A DNA stretch of 64,000 nt, from assembly GCA_950295325.1 (NCBI GenBank), contig OX485807.1:45352440-45416439 (forward strand). The letters run 5' to 3'. This document shows, piece after piece, positions 37,660 through 47,836 of this stretch (positions are counted from its first letter, which is position 1; every line of letters starts with the position of its first letter). Source of the stretch: Polytrichum commune. Taxonomy: Eukaryota > Streptophyta > Polytrichopsida > Polytrichales > Polytrichaceae. Made by a program: the position numbers and the translations under genes. The notes under the pieces were generated by a model. That model was not told the DNA's origin, made no database searches, and saw nothing but the letters and a program-made list of their open reading frames with translations.

Positions 37660-40140
37660 TAAGTATACAAATGCAATTATTGTCTCGAAGTCTACCATGG
37701 AATGATCAATAAGATCATATGTCCACTTGTTGTTAGCCCCTTTTGATACCAACATAAACCAATCTCCACGTTTGATGGACGGTCCATCAAGTCAAATGGA
37801 TCCCTATACTCCACCCAACGATTACCAAACTTCCTCCGCATCCTATAAACTCTCCCAACAAACCAAACCTTATGAAAACTTATCCAATATGAACACTTAT
37901 GATATATAGTATAGTAACAATACCATACAAGTACAATTATTCTATACTTTTTAAAGGCCTTCCATATATGTACGTAACTATAAATTATAACATGTATACC
38001 ATATGTATATGCAATACGGCAAGGTCCAAATCAATACCCCTCCTGTGCACTCACGTATAACTCGTACATGTTTAGTACAGTGCACCCCCCGAGCTATGGA
38101 GGGGACTCTATATTTCGAGAATAGTAATAATATTCAATAAAAGGATGTCTTGTTGATTAACTTCAGTATAAGAATTCTTTTTCTTCTCAAAGGTGGGATT
38201 CAAATGCAATTGGGGCAATATACCAATTGGCCACAAATTCTCATGAAACTTTGCCAAGAAATACTTGTGAATCCCTCAATTATCGCAATAAGTTGTGAAA
38301 CGCAATTAACAAAACCGAAACATCGAGATATGGGGAGAATTCATATGCTTGTAATACCTTAAACAACATTACGGATTAATTCAATCCCTCCACACATAGG
38401 TCTAAGCTTGTATTAAAACAAAATGCATGGGTATGTGTTGAATGTACATCCCTCTTGTACATTAAACAACCTTTCGGATCCATCCAATCCTTCCACACAT
38501 AGGCCTCAGCTTGTATTATCGCTTATAAGTAGTAGCAAACTTGTTTATATTTGGAGTTTTCTTTCGGTGGTGAGTTGTGTTTAGGACTCGATTATAGAAT
38601 ACCAATATACGATCTTCAAAACCTTTCATCAAAAGTATATGTTTAAAGCAAATGGTTTAAAGCCAAAGAAAGATTTAAAAAAATGAAAGGTAAGGTTACC
38701 CCTAAATTTGCTTCACATTTGAAATGTTTATGGTTTTATTTTACAAAATTTAAAGGTAGTCATATAGTTTTGAATTACTTCCACTTAAGGCTACACATGT
38801 ATTGGGAGTTATTCAGTTAACCATGCGTACCGTATGTCGTTGTGTTTGTTCAGGGGTGGGCGGTTATAGGGTATAGGGTATAGGGTATAGGGTATAGTGT
38901 TTAGGGTATAGGGTATAGTGTTTAGGGTTTAGGGTTTAGGATTTAGGGTACCACGTATGAACTAATGAGAGTATCCCCCTTCTGTCACCAACTTAAAATT
39001 GCTTGCCTTTATAATATTTGGATACCCTACCCTCCCCTTCTCTCCATTATGGTTTGTTGGGCTCATAATGTTACTTAGAACAACAACTGCTATTGTTTGA
39101 GTCAATATTGTAGATAATGTACATGGGGTACTAAAAATTGTTTTTTGTCTCACGTATAGTACATTAAGAATGCTAGTATTATTTTTTTTGAAATAAATGT
39201 TGATGTATTGAAGGGGGCCCTAAAGTTAAGAGAGGAAATTGAGAATATTGATTTTAAAGCAACCCATAGTGCCTATGACAATAGATGTGCTATTTTCATG
39301 GCATCTAGGCGCTCAAAGTTTGTGTACGTATTAGTATAATTATGTATAGGTGTGTAAAAGTGGGTAAATTAAACGGGTTGGATGGTAGGGTGGTGGCAAA
39401 TGTAATTACTAGTTTAAATGCTAGATGAGAGGAGATAACATGATATTGGAGTGAATATCATTACATCGTATGCAAAACAATAAAATAGATGCTAGTTTAA
39501 TTTTGAATGACACGTATTTTTATACTCCATGTACTATTGTTGTTGTTGTGGTTGATGTTTCACACGACACTATAATTTTCTGTCTCCTAGTTCTACAATG
39601 ACCTCTCAATATTAGGTACTTCAATATTATAAACCACCCCTCAACAATGTTCAATGCTCATATATTATTAGCCTATTTTCTTTGTTGTCCACCATAAATA
39701 CGTAGATGCCTTTTGCTTTGTCATTATGTGGACTCATCGTCTATGCATGTTGTCCACTATGAATACACATTCCATTGTAAGGCTGGCACACGGAATGTAG
39801 TAATGTTAGGTTTTTATTTATAGGACGTAGATGGTGGCTAGTATCCTATGTTGGAAAACGGATCCAAGGGAAACGATCAGTACTTAAGGGGACACCCCTC
39901 CACCAAGGGACTCTTTTTGCATCTCAGATGTGGGTTGCGCTGCTTGGACCCTTGTAGTGTTCTGGATGTTTATTTCGTGCAGGTACAGATCCTATTGCAA
40001 TGGACCTTTTATACCCTAAACACTAAATTCCAAGCCATAAACCCATTAGTGGAGCCAATTTTATGTGGATTGCACTGTCTGGATCCTTATAGTGATTGAT
40101 TTTTGTTTATGGCAAGTATCGTTCCTGGTGAAATGGTCCT
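37660..40140. other. Central region of the giant element, no gene supported
   Basis: Between the divergent units lies A/T-rich DNA with a direct repeat of about 45 bp (about 38368-38415 and 38475-38521; CACACATAGG(T/C)CT...AGCTTGTATTA), the telomere-like block at 38860-38950, and at 39925-40100 a short duplicated phrase (TTGGACCCTTGTAGTG / TGGATCCTTATAGTG). None of the short frames has splice or homology support. Confidence 0.4.
38860..38950 (+). repeat. Degenerate plant telomere-like repeats
   Basis: A run of GGGTATA, GGGTTTA and GTGTTTA heptamers, ending in AGGGTTTAGGGTTTAGG, resembles the plant telomere unit TTTAGGG. Because it is short and interstitial within the giant element it is not a chromosome end. 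It could come from break repair or capture, or be a simple expansion. Confidence 0.7.
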
Positions 40141-40160
40141 ATTATGGCGCCGCAAATCAC

Positions 40161-41212
40161 GGAGGTTTACGGACGTGCGTCCGTAAACCTTAAACCTCTT
40201 GCTTGGTTGGATATCTATTTCTGTGAGAATTGCACTTGAGCTATTTCATGTACATTGAGGTTTACGGACGCGCGTCCGTAAACCTTAAACCTCTTGCTTG
40301 ATTGGATATGTATTTTTGTGAGAATTATACTTGAGTTATTTCATTTACATTGAGGTTTACGGACGCGCGTCCGTAAACCTTAAACCTCTTGCTTGATTGG
40401 ATATCTATTGTTGTGAGAATTATACTTCAGCTATTTCATGTACATTAAGGTTTACGGACGCGCGTCCGTAAACCTTTAACCTCTTGCTTGATTGGATATC
40501 TATTGCAGTGAGAATTATACTTGACCTATTTCATCTACATTGAGGTTTACGGACGCGCGTCCGTAAACTTTTGCACCTTTTTGTTCCATTGTTCGGTATT
40601 GCACCTGAGCTGACATCATGACCACTTGCCATGTATAGTATACCAACGAGACTGTATTGTCATGAAAATTTTCTGACTCACGTCCAGTAACCTAAACCTA
40701 TTTGTGCTAGTAATGAGGTACAGAGAGGTTTACGGACGCGCATCCGTAAACCTGCAAACCTTTGGTTCCATACTTTTCACTATGTGCCATGTAGAATATT
40801 ACATTGAGACTGTACGGTCAATGGAGGTATAAGATCCCTAAACCCTAAGCTTACATCACCCTATGTGTCATAGTATAATATTTTGACATTCATAATACAC
40901 AGTAGGAACCTGGCACCTGGACATCTTGGTTTCCTAAACCTCTGTGTGTCTTGCACAACACTGACTTTTGACATTCGGATGTTTGCGGACGCACGTCCGT
41001 ATACCTATGTTGTATAGTTTGCGAAAACATTTGCGCATGATATTGACCTCTTTGACCACGAAGAGATTTACGGGTGCGCGCCCATAAAACTGTCATGTTT
41101 TTGTTGTCTGGACCTTTCCGCCGACTATGAACAAATAAAGACATATGTATGCGCGTGCTTGCACTGATAATGTTGTTACATGGAGATATACGTACGCGCG
41201 TTCGTATACCAA
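40161..41212. repeat. Right palindrome array (95-bp period) upstream of the transposase-like gene
   Basis: Five copies have GGACG at 40171, 40266, 40361, 40456 and 40551, an exact 95-bp period with linker TTAAACCTCTTGCTTGATTG... TTTCATNTACATTGAGG. The dyad extends as AGG...CCT or AAGG...CCTT arms, different from the left array's CAAAG...CTTTG. Further diverged copies are at 40734, 40987, about 41072 (GGGTGCGCGCCC) and 41192 (GTACGCGCGTTC, with TATACG/CGTATA arms). The array ends about 140 bp before the start codon at 41350. CACTTGTAG just before that ATG could be an acceptor, so the array may lie in a leader intron, as on the left. Confidence 0.92.
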
Positions 41213-41349
41213 TGTGTCTTTGTTTCCAGGCCATGAAATCCACTATTGTTGACATTGTGTTTCATTGACAATAAGCGTTAGGACTATCCATGACATTTAT
41301 TGAATGGGATATTTTGACATACTCTTCATGTGGGTCACTTGTAGTGGCC

Positions 41350-44300
41350 ATGGATTCCAACGTCCGAGATAGTGCATTCGAGTTCTCTTCGGAAGCGTCA
41401 AGCTATGCTAGCGAATTTGAAGGTGTTATGGAACATGAAACTACAATTGGTGTCGCCAATGCAGAGGATGATTTCATACCAACATGTGAGGGTTATTCGC
41501 GGGAACAATGGATTGATCTTGATGTTGTCATAGTCAATGGATACGGCGTCCCCGTGGCCAATGGTGTTTGTAGGAACTCAAATCCTATGGACTGTATTGA
41601 TGCAAATCCCCTTGGGGAGGAAGATGTTGGGGTGTGCATTTTGAACTCCTTACATCCATTGGAAGTACCTCCTGGTTGGAGATTCTCTCTTCGTCGATGG
41701 CCGTTGCGAAGTGTTCTTCACGATGGTGTCAGCTTGTGGAATCATGCACGTCGTTTTGAGGAAATACAAAAGACTTTGTTCGCCACAATGCGTCCTAGAC
41801 AAGGTCGGCGTAAATATGATTCCGTTCGCGTGCCCCGTGAACCCACGCAACGTCGTCGAGATCTAACATTGGGAGACACATCTATTAGGTCCGTAGCAAC
41901 AAAGGATTGTTGTGCAAAAATGTGTTGCCAACTATTTCCCCGTGACAAAATCAAATCTTTGAGACAAGAGATGTGGCTTGCGGACTTTCGGATGCGATCT
42001 GCAAAGAAACTTGAAGTCCATCGCAACATGCATTTTGATGCCGAAGGTCGTAAGGTTGTGACCTTGGAAAATATAGAGGTATGCTGCACGGCATGGTACA
42101 TTATACATGCAGTTTCAAAGGCAGATTTTTATAGGTTCCGGAACTACTCGCTGCAAGGACGGCGTTCTCGGTTCCATGGCAACTCTGGTACAAAGAAGCC
42201 CAGGGAGGCAACACTCCAAGCAGCTGCAACACTATCAACCATCATTATGCCATTAGCAGATGCGATGCCACACAAAACACGGACTCTGCCGTCGGGGGAA
42301 AAGGTTGTCCAGATGGTTTTGCCTACAGGGACAAAATGGAAGAACATACTTATGGATGTTAATGAGGTTGGCGAAAAGGCTGGATGTGGGCCGATTTCGT
42401 TGTCAAAATTGAGTGTGATCAAGAATCAACAATTTGCAGAGTACATTACGAAGAGGCCTGGGGATAAGTTTGCCAGGTGTTCTGCTTGTGAAAAATACAA
42501 GGGCCTTCGAGATGCACATCCCATAGGGACTGAGTCGCACAATAGACATCAACGGAAATACATTGAGCATGTCAACAACCAAGAGGCACACCGTCAAGAC
42601 TACTACAAGAATCGCGCATTATCGATAATGAGGCCGAATGAGGTTTTGACAATCATTCATGACAAAATGGACCATGCGAAGACTGCGTGCCCTTGTTATG
42701 CACGGAAAATAAAGGCTACAGATGGATATTTCAAGCTCCCAATATCTGTCACAGGTTCGTTGGTTTTCACATTTTTTTTGCGAACCCACATACTCATCGT
42801 TAAGAGTTACGGATGTACATCCGTAAGTGTTTGTTCATTTTCTTGGCCTGCTTGCGGAAAAATTGAATTTCCTTATTATAAATGATATTGGAATGTACTT
42901 CTCATTTGTATGTCTTAATTCAGGTATGATCGCACATGGCCATGTGGACGTCAAGTATGCACATTATGGCTTGGATTTCTATCCAGGCGACGCCAATCAT
43001 ACCGTAGGGTCTTTTGCAAAACTTCTACGAGATCTTGAGAGTCCGCCAACATCATCCTCTCGCGCTCTTTTTGTTGGATGTGGAACAACACCGATTTATG
43101 AGGCTGTGCTAGAGGGGAAAGAAGTATGTCTATCGTCACTGCAAGAACCGCCTGAACAAACCGTTCTTGCTAAACCTTTGCCTCCAACTCTACATGTGCA
43201 ACTGGACAATTGTGCCAAAGACAACAAATGTCGATACGTGTTTTGTTTTTGGTCATTGCTCGTAGCCAAGGGCATTTTCAAAGAAGTGTTTGTGTCTTTT
43301 TTGATGGTTGGCCACACGCATGATGACATTGACGCTTCATTTGGACGTTGGAGTATGAAGTTGCACGAGGAGGATTTTCCGACGATTCCTCTTCTCATGA
43401 AATCATACATGGATTTGGATAATGTGCCAGTCATCCCGCATTTGATTGAAGAAGTGCCCGATTTCAAAGCGTTTATCGAACCATTCATTCTTAAGGGAGG
43501 TGACCGTTTAGTGGGCCATACCAAGGCTCAACAATTCCGATTCTATATGCGTGATGATGGTTTGCCGGCCATGCAATTCAAAGTTTTGTGCACTTCCCCG
43601 GATTGGGGTCCAGAGGAAGGGATACTCGTATGGCGCCAAAACGAAGAAGGCAAATGTATGCTACCTGATGGGGAGCCGAAGCCTTGCAAACCCAACCCCA
43701 TGAGGAATGGACCAGAAATCATCAAAGGTATATCCGGATTCATCCAATATTGGAAAGAATTGTGCGAGGAAGACATCACAAGGCGTGTTCGGGATACCCA
43801 CGAACCATTGATTACGTACTGGGATCGCATTCGCTCAGCATTGCTAGCACCCGATGTCGAAACACATTCATGTTTGACACAAGGTTTTTGGCCACAAAGC
43901 CGAGTGACAATCGTGGAATCTGAGGCCATGTTCTTCGACAATGGGGACATCCGTGAAGAGTTCGCAGCGGACGACCATTATGTTGGCCCAGCTCGTAATC
44001 GTCTGGCTCCATCATTTCGTGTGGCTGTTGATTGCTACGAAGGGTATATGATCCTCGTACGTCCTGGAGATGAGGAGCACCCTAAACCGATTTGGTTGGT
44101 AAAAGCATTGTCATCACCAAATTTTGTTCCAACTAGCCCAAATTTTCATCAAATTGAGGTGGAATATTGCCGTCCCAGCACCAAAGATCAAAATGTGCTC
44201 CGCACATATTTAGAGTGGGACACCAAAAAAGGTTTCAAATGGACAATGGACTCAGCATACGAACCAATATGGATAAACACAGATACCATACTTTGTGCTT

Positions 44301-44446
44301 GGAAACCACGCAAAGGTTCCAAATCAGAGACAATGACCATCCCCCAAAAACATATAGATTTTGCCAAAGACAACTTGGCACGTATTGCTGCTGCAGAAAA
44401 CGATGTCGAGAATGGAAATGAAGCTGAAGATGAAGATGGAGAATGA
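41350..44446 (+). CDS. DUF7869-like, putative DDE/RNase-H-fold transposase, about 975 aa
   Basis: CDS is 41350-42754 joined to 42924-44446. The junction is ACAG|GTTCGT and TTAATTCAG|GT, phase 1, rebuilding one Gly codon inside LPISVTGMIAHGH. The ATG at 41350 (GCCATGG context, MDSNVRDS) is preferred over the in-frame ATG at 41290. The N-terminal half has an acidic start, basic stretches, a CCAKMCC cluster and a CSAC pair (about 377-380) that could bind zinc. Then come IIHDKMDHAKTACPC (Asp about 438), VQLDNCAKDNK (Asp about 563) and GHTHDDIDASFGRW (Asp about 602-605), with hydrophobic strands before each. I recognise this as the DUF7869 type found in plant, oomycete and animal repeat-associated proteins. 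The three acidic clusters would suit a DDE catalytic triad; that is inference. The C-terminus is acidic. It diverges from the minus-strand gene. Confidence 0.75.
42807..42826. repeat. Perfect variant palindrome in the transposase-like gene's intron
   Basis: TTACGGATGTACATCCGTAA is an exact palindrome in the 169-bp intron (42755-42923). It differs from the consensus core at four positions, paired symmetrically, all explicable as CpG transitions. It thus mirrors the intron placement seen in the minus-strand gene. Confidence 0.85.
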
Positions 44447-44449
44447 TAT

Positions 44450-45103
44450 TGACGTAGGGTTGGACCACAATTATTTGAAATGTGTCTTGGTTTTTCATGA
44501 AATATATGACATTGGGGTCGAATACTATATTAGACACATTTTATAGCAATTTTATAGATTACAATTATATATCATGATTGTATTGATTTACGGATGTGGA
44601 ATCCAACTTCACATGCGCTATCAAATGTTTTTTATATGTTTGTGTTTACGGATGTGGAGTCCAAACTATATAATTATATTGCAGATGCTAATTTGCAATT
44701 TCTTATACACACTGTCAAATTATTTTAATATTGTTGCGTTTGGGATGTGCCGTTCAATTCACCCACAATTGGCTAAGATGTTATGTTTGGGATACGCATC
44801 CAAGAGTCCCTAGATATAAAATCAGATGGCTATTTATAGATTCATTAATTTTGTTCAATACAAAATCAAAAATACAAAATAATTGTGAATTTGTGACATT
44901 GGAATATTGTGTTGGCGTAGTTTTGATTATCCCCCAAATAATTACTATATTTAGAAACATATATATTCATCACATATGGATCTTTCGAACATTATGTTGC
45001 CATTGTTCCCCATGTTCCCTACGTTCACAATATTCGCATCCGAAACTACGGGTCCAATTTATTTTGAGACTTTCCAAAGTCTCCAATTAACGAATATAGT
45101 GTT
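44450..45103. other. 3' flank of the giant element with decayed palindromes
   Basis: There is no gene. Four degenerate palindrome-like segments (TTTACGGATGTGGAATCC at about 44588, TTTACGGATGTGGAGTCC at 44644, GTTTGGGATGTGCCGTTC at about 44738, GTTTGGGATACGCATCC at about 44787) precede the terminus. GAGACTTTCCAAAGTCTC (45066-45083) is a near-terminal 18-bp palindrome next to the right TIR. Confidence 0.55.
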
Positions 45104-46678
45104 TTTATTGCTTTGGGACTAATTCGATTGTTTCAAGAATAACCAAACATTTCGGAAATTGTATTTTTGAAATCTAAAAAAAAATTATAGAGAAAAATGA
45201 GTTTTCCTTTAAACACGGGATTGACAAATTTAAAAATACATAATACGAATTCCCCTATAAATAGCCAAAGTGGTAAAGGTACTACAATACATTCTTAAAA
45301 TCACTTTCACTGAAACATGTGCAATGATTAAGAGTTGTCCACTTTACCATGCTTGCACCCAACACGTAACTCCAAATGACAACCCACACTAATTAGGAAA
45401 AATAGTGCGGGGGACGTTAAGTACCCCCCCACGAACTAATAGGGATTCCATATTCGGGCGGGGGCAGCCCTCCCACGAAATTTCTGCCCCCGCCCGGATT
45501 TTTTCCAAACCCGCCCGAAATAGCTGCCCGCCCCGCCCGAAAACGAAAAAAACATTGCTCTTCCATTCTTGAAGGCCGCTTGACTACAAATCCCATATTG
45601 AGTGCACTTCACCTTCAAGGTTTTAAATCCAATATATAATATGTGCACTTCCACCTAGTAAATAAGGCATTAAATGGGATTTCATTCCGGAAGTGAAACC
45701 ATCAACCAAGAATGTAATTAACTTGGAAGTCAAAAAATTAGAAAATCCTCATCAACATTGAGGTTATAATTTTTATGACTTACCATTTGAAATTGTCTTC
45801 GTCATTTTTAAATGACACTTAAATTTAGTGTGCTGATGTGGTATGTATATTTTATAATATTTTAGATAATTCTGGCTACTTTCAAGAATATTCATACGCA
45901 CTTATTCTAATTAAGTGTGATTTAATGTAATTATGTCTAATTAATCCTGATTAATCCTAATTAATCCCAAATAAATCAGAAAGTATTCTTTCCAAATTAA
46001 GTAAGACTAATTAATCCTAAAACTTAATTACTGGAATTAACTCCAATTAAGTCCAATCAATTTCAGTAATTACAATACTCAATTTTTATATCCAGTAAGC
46101 CTAATTAACCCTAAAATTTAATTAATGGAATTATCTCCAATTAAATCCGGTAATTAAAATAATTGATTAATTAGTTCCATTAAGTATATTTTATAAATAA
46201 GTGCGTATGAATATTCTTGAAAGTAGCCAGAATTATCTAAAATATTATAAAATATACATACCACATCAGCACACTAAATTTAAGTGTCATTTAAGAATGA
46301 CGAAGACAATTTCAAATGGTAAGTCATAAAAATTATAACCTCAATGTTGATGAGGATTTTCTAATTTTTTGACTTCCAAGTTAATTACATTCTTGGTTGA
46401 TGGTTTCACTTACAGAATGAAATCCCATTTAATGCCTTATTTACTAGGTGGAAGTGCACATATATATTGGATTTGAGACCTTGAAGGTGAAGTGCACTCA
46501 ATATGGGATTTGTAGTCAAGTGGCCTTCAAGAATGGAAGAGCAATGTTTTTTTCGTTTTCGGGCGGGGCGGGCAGCTATTTTCGGGCGGGTTTGGAAAAA
46601 ATCCGGGCGGGGGCAGAAATTTCGTGGGAGGGCTGCCCCCGCCTGAATATGGAATCCCTATTAGTTCGTGGGGGCGTA

Positions 46679-47812
46679 CAGTCTAACCTCGTTAGTACGA
46701 CACTCGTTAAGACGACACCCTCGATATTACAACACATTTTTGCGCGACCAAACTTCTTAGTTCAAAACTCCCTCTTTTAGACGACTATGACACTCGATAA
46801 TACGACACTTAGAGCGTGCATTTTGTCATATTAAAGAGGGAATAAATGCTAAAATTCCTTTCATCCATGATATGTACATCTAGAATACATCCATTTTCAC
46901 TTGGGAACTACTTGAGAACTTCACTTATCATTGGGAACTTAATGATAATTAGGGTTACAAGTGTAGAATGGACTTGGTTTAGGGTTAGAGGGGCCTCCTC
47001 CCTAGTATGTTGCCTCTTGTGCACTCCCAATATCAGACAAGCTATCATGTGGAGTTATGAAGTATGGAGTGAGTTGGATGCACAAATAGTCATGAATTGT
47101 TGGAGGATGGCGCATATATTACCTGCAACATGGAATGCCGATTTTGCCTTAGTTGATGAAAGGGAGAAGAATAGAATGCGAGAAGAATCAGATGAACTTG
47201 GTGCTTTGATTTCAAAATTGCGATTGGGTGATGATGAGATGTCTATCGAGACTTATATTCAGATGGAAGGGGAAGAGATTACTGAGCTAGAATTGACAAC
47301 TGATGAGTTGGTGGATGCCGCTTTGGGAGTCAATCATGCACAAGGCTTTGATCTTAATGTTGATTTGCATTCAGTAGATGTGGATGATGTTGCTCCACCT
47401 ACAGTAAAGCTTAGTGATGCTAAACATCATGCATCATTGTTGTCTAATTTCTTATTAGACAACTCTTTACATTTTGGTGTTAATGAAATTATTAGTTTTC
47501 AAAAGCTAGTAGGGAATTTAGAGAAGATGACAGTTGCTAACTTAGGTAGGCAACACCAGAGATCTTTGAACTCTTATTTCAAGAGTTCTTGAGAATTTTT
47601 GTATTTGTTTGGAGTTATAAGTTATTATTTCATACACTTCCTAAACCCTAAACTCAATGTATATGGTTTGAATCTCATATTTCTTATGTTTTTGTATTCC
47701 CTCGATAGTACGACAATTTTAGGCCATTAGTCATATTAACGAGAAGACGACACCTCGATAATACGACATTTTTTGCGTTTCCCAAAGGTGTCATACTAAA
47801 GAGGGAGAACAG
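46679..47812 (+). mobile_element. Nested pogo/Tigger-like (Tc1-mariner group) element
   Basis: The termini CAGTCTAACCTCGTTAGTAC (46679) and the complement CTGTTCTCCCTCTTTAGTAT (to 47812) are related inverted repeats, with TA on both sides (46677-46678 and 47813-47814). Removing the element and one TA restores the foldback element's right tip (GGGGGCG-TA-CTTAACGTCCCCC), matching its left tip. The terminal zones carry repeated ACGACAC / CTCGATANTACGACA phrases. At 1134 bp it is internally deleted relative to a full transposon. Confidence 0.8.
46846..47592 (+). pseudogene. C-terminal remnant of a pogo/Tigger-type transposase
   Basis: The open frame contains AIMWSYEVWSELDAQIVMNC and CWRMAHILP, which match the typical tail of DDE_1/CENP-B-like transposases (W...W..V...TI.NCW...GILP). 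An acidic segment and an end QRSLNSYFKSS follow. The N-terminal DNA-binding and DDE catalytic parts are missing; the first about 65 residues look unrelated and are probably read-through before the deletion junction. It cannot be an active transposase. Confidence 0.65.
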
Positions 47813-47836
47813 TACTTAACGTCCCCCAAATAGTGT

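Larger units (their letters stand above)
27755..45103. mobile_element. 17.35-kb two-gene mobile element with palindromic arrays
   Basis: The left terminus AACACTATATTCGTTA (27755-27770) and the complement at the right (to 45103) match over about 28 bp with one mismatch, ending in TTGGAGACTTT. TTTA flanks both ends (27751-27754, 45104-45107); 2-4 bp duplications cannot be told apart in this A/T-rich target. The left arm (about 9080-9100) shows the unoccupied site: its complement reads AGTACCTGTAACGCTTTGG where the right arm reads AGTACCTTTA, then the element, then TTTATTGCTTTGG. The element carries a minus-strand four-exon gene (29054-34555) and a plus-strand two-exon gene (41350-44446), both with intron-borne palindromes, plus two arrays. 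A G-tipped MITE (37333-37648) inserted later. The CACTAT tip recalls CACTA elements, but the gene content does not; I do not assign a superfamily. Confidence 0.85.
45409..47827. mobile_element. Foldback (MULE-like) element with about 470-bp arms, split by a pogo-like insertion
   Basis: The tips GGGGGACGTTAAGTAC (45409-45424) and complement (to 47827) are exact. Flanks AAATAGTGC (45400-45408) and AAATAGTGT (47828-47836) are a 9-bp duplication with one mismatch. The first about 480 bp reappear inverted at about 46195-46676, leaving a short centre of TTAATCCTAATTAA-type repeats. Long arms and a 9-bp duplication suggest a Mutator-like foldback element, non-autonomous. The left arm of the big duplication lacks it. 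G/C-rich CCCGCCC stretches lie in each arm tip. Frames 45436-45654 and 46448-46780 are the two arms read out, not genes. Confidence 0.8.

Noticed and set aside
27757-45101. Assignment of the giant element to the CACTA superfamily
   Set aside because: The CACTAT tip is suggestive, but the flanks do not give a clear 3-bp duplication at that boundary and neither gene resembles a CACTA transposase.
45436-46780. Two similar frames with YIGFETLKVKCTQYGICSQ
   Set aside because: They are the two arms of the foldback element in opposite orientation; there is no evidence of coding.
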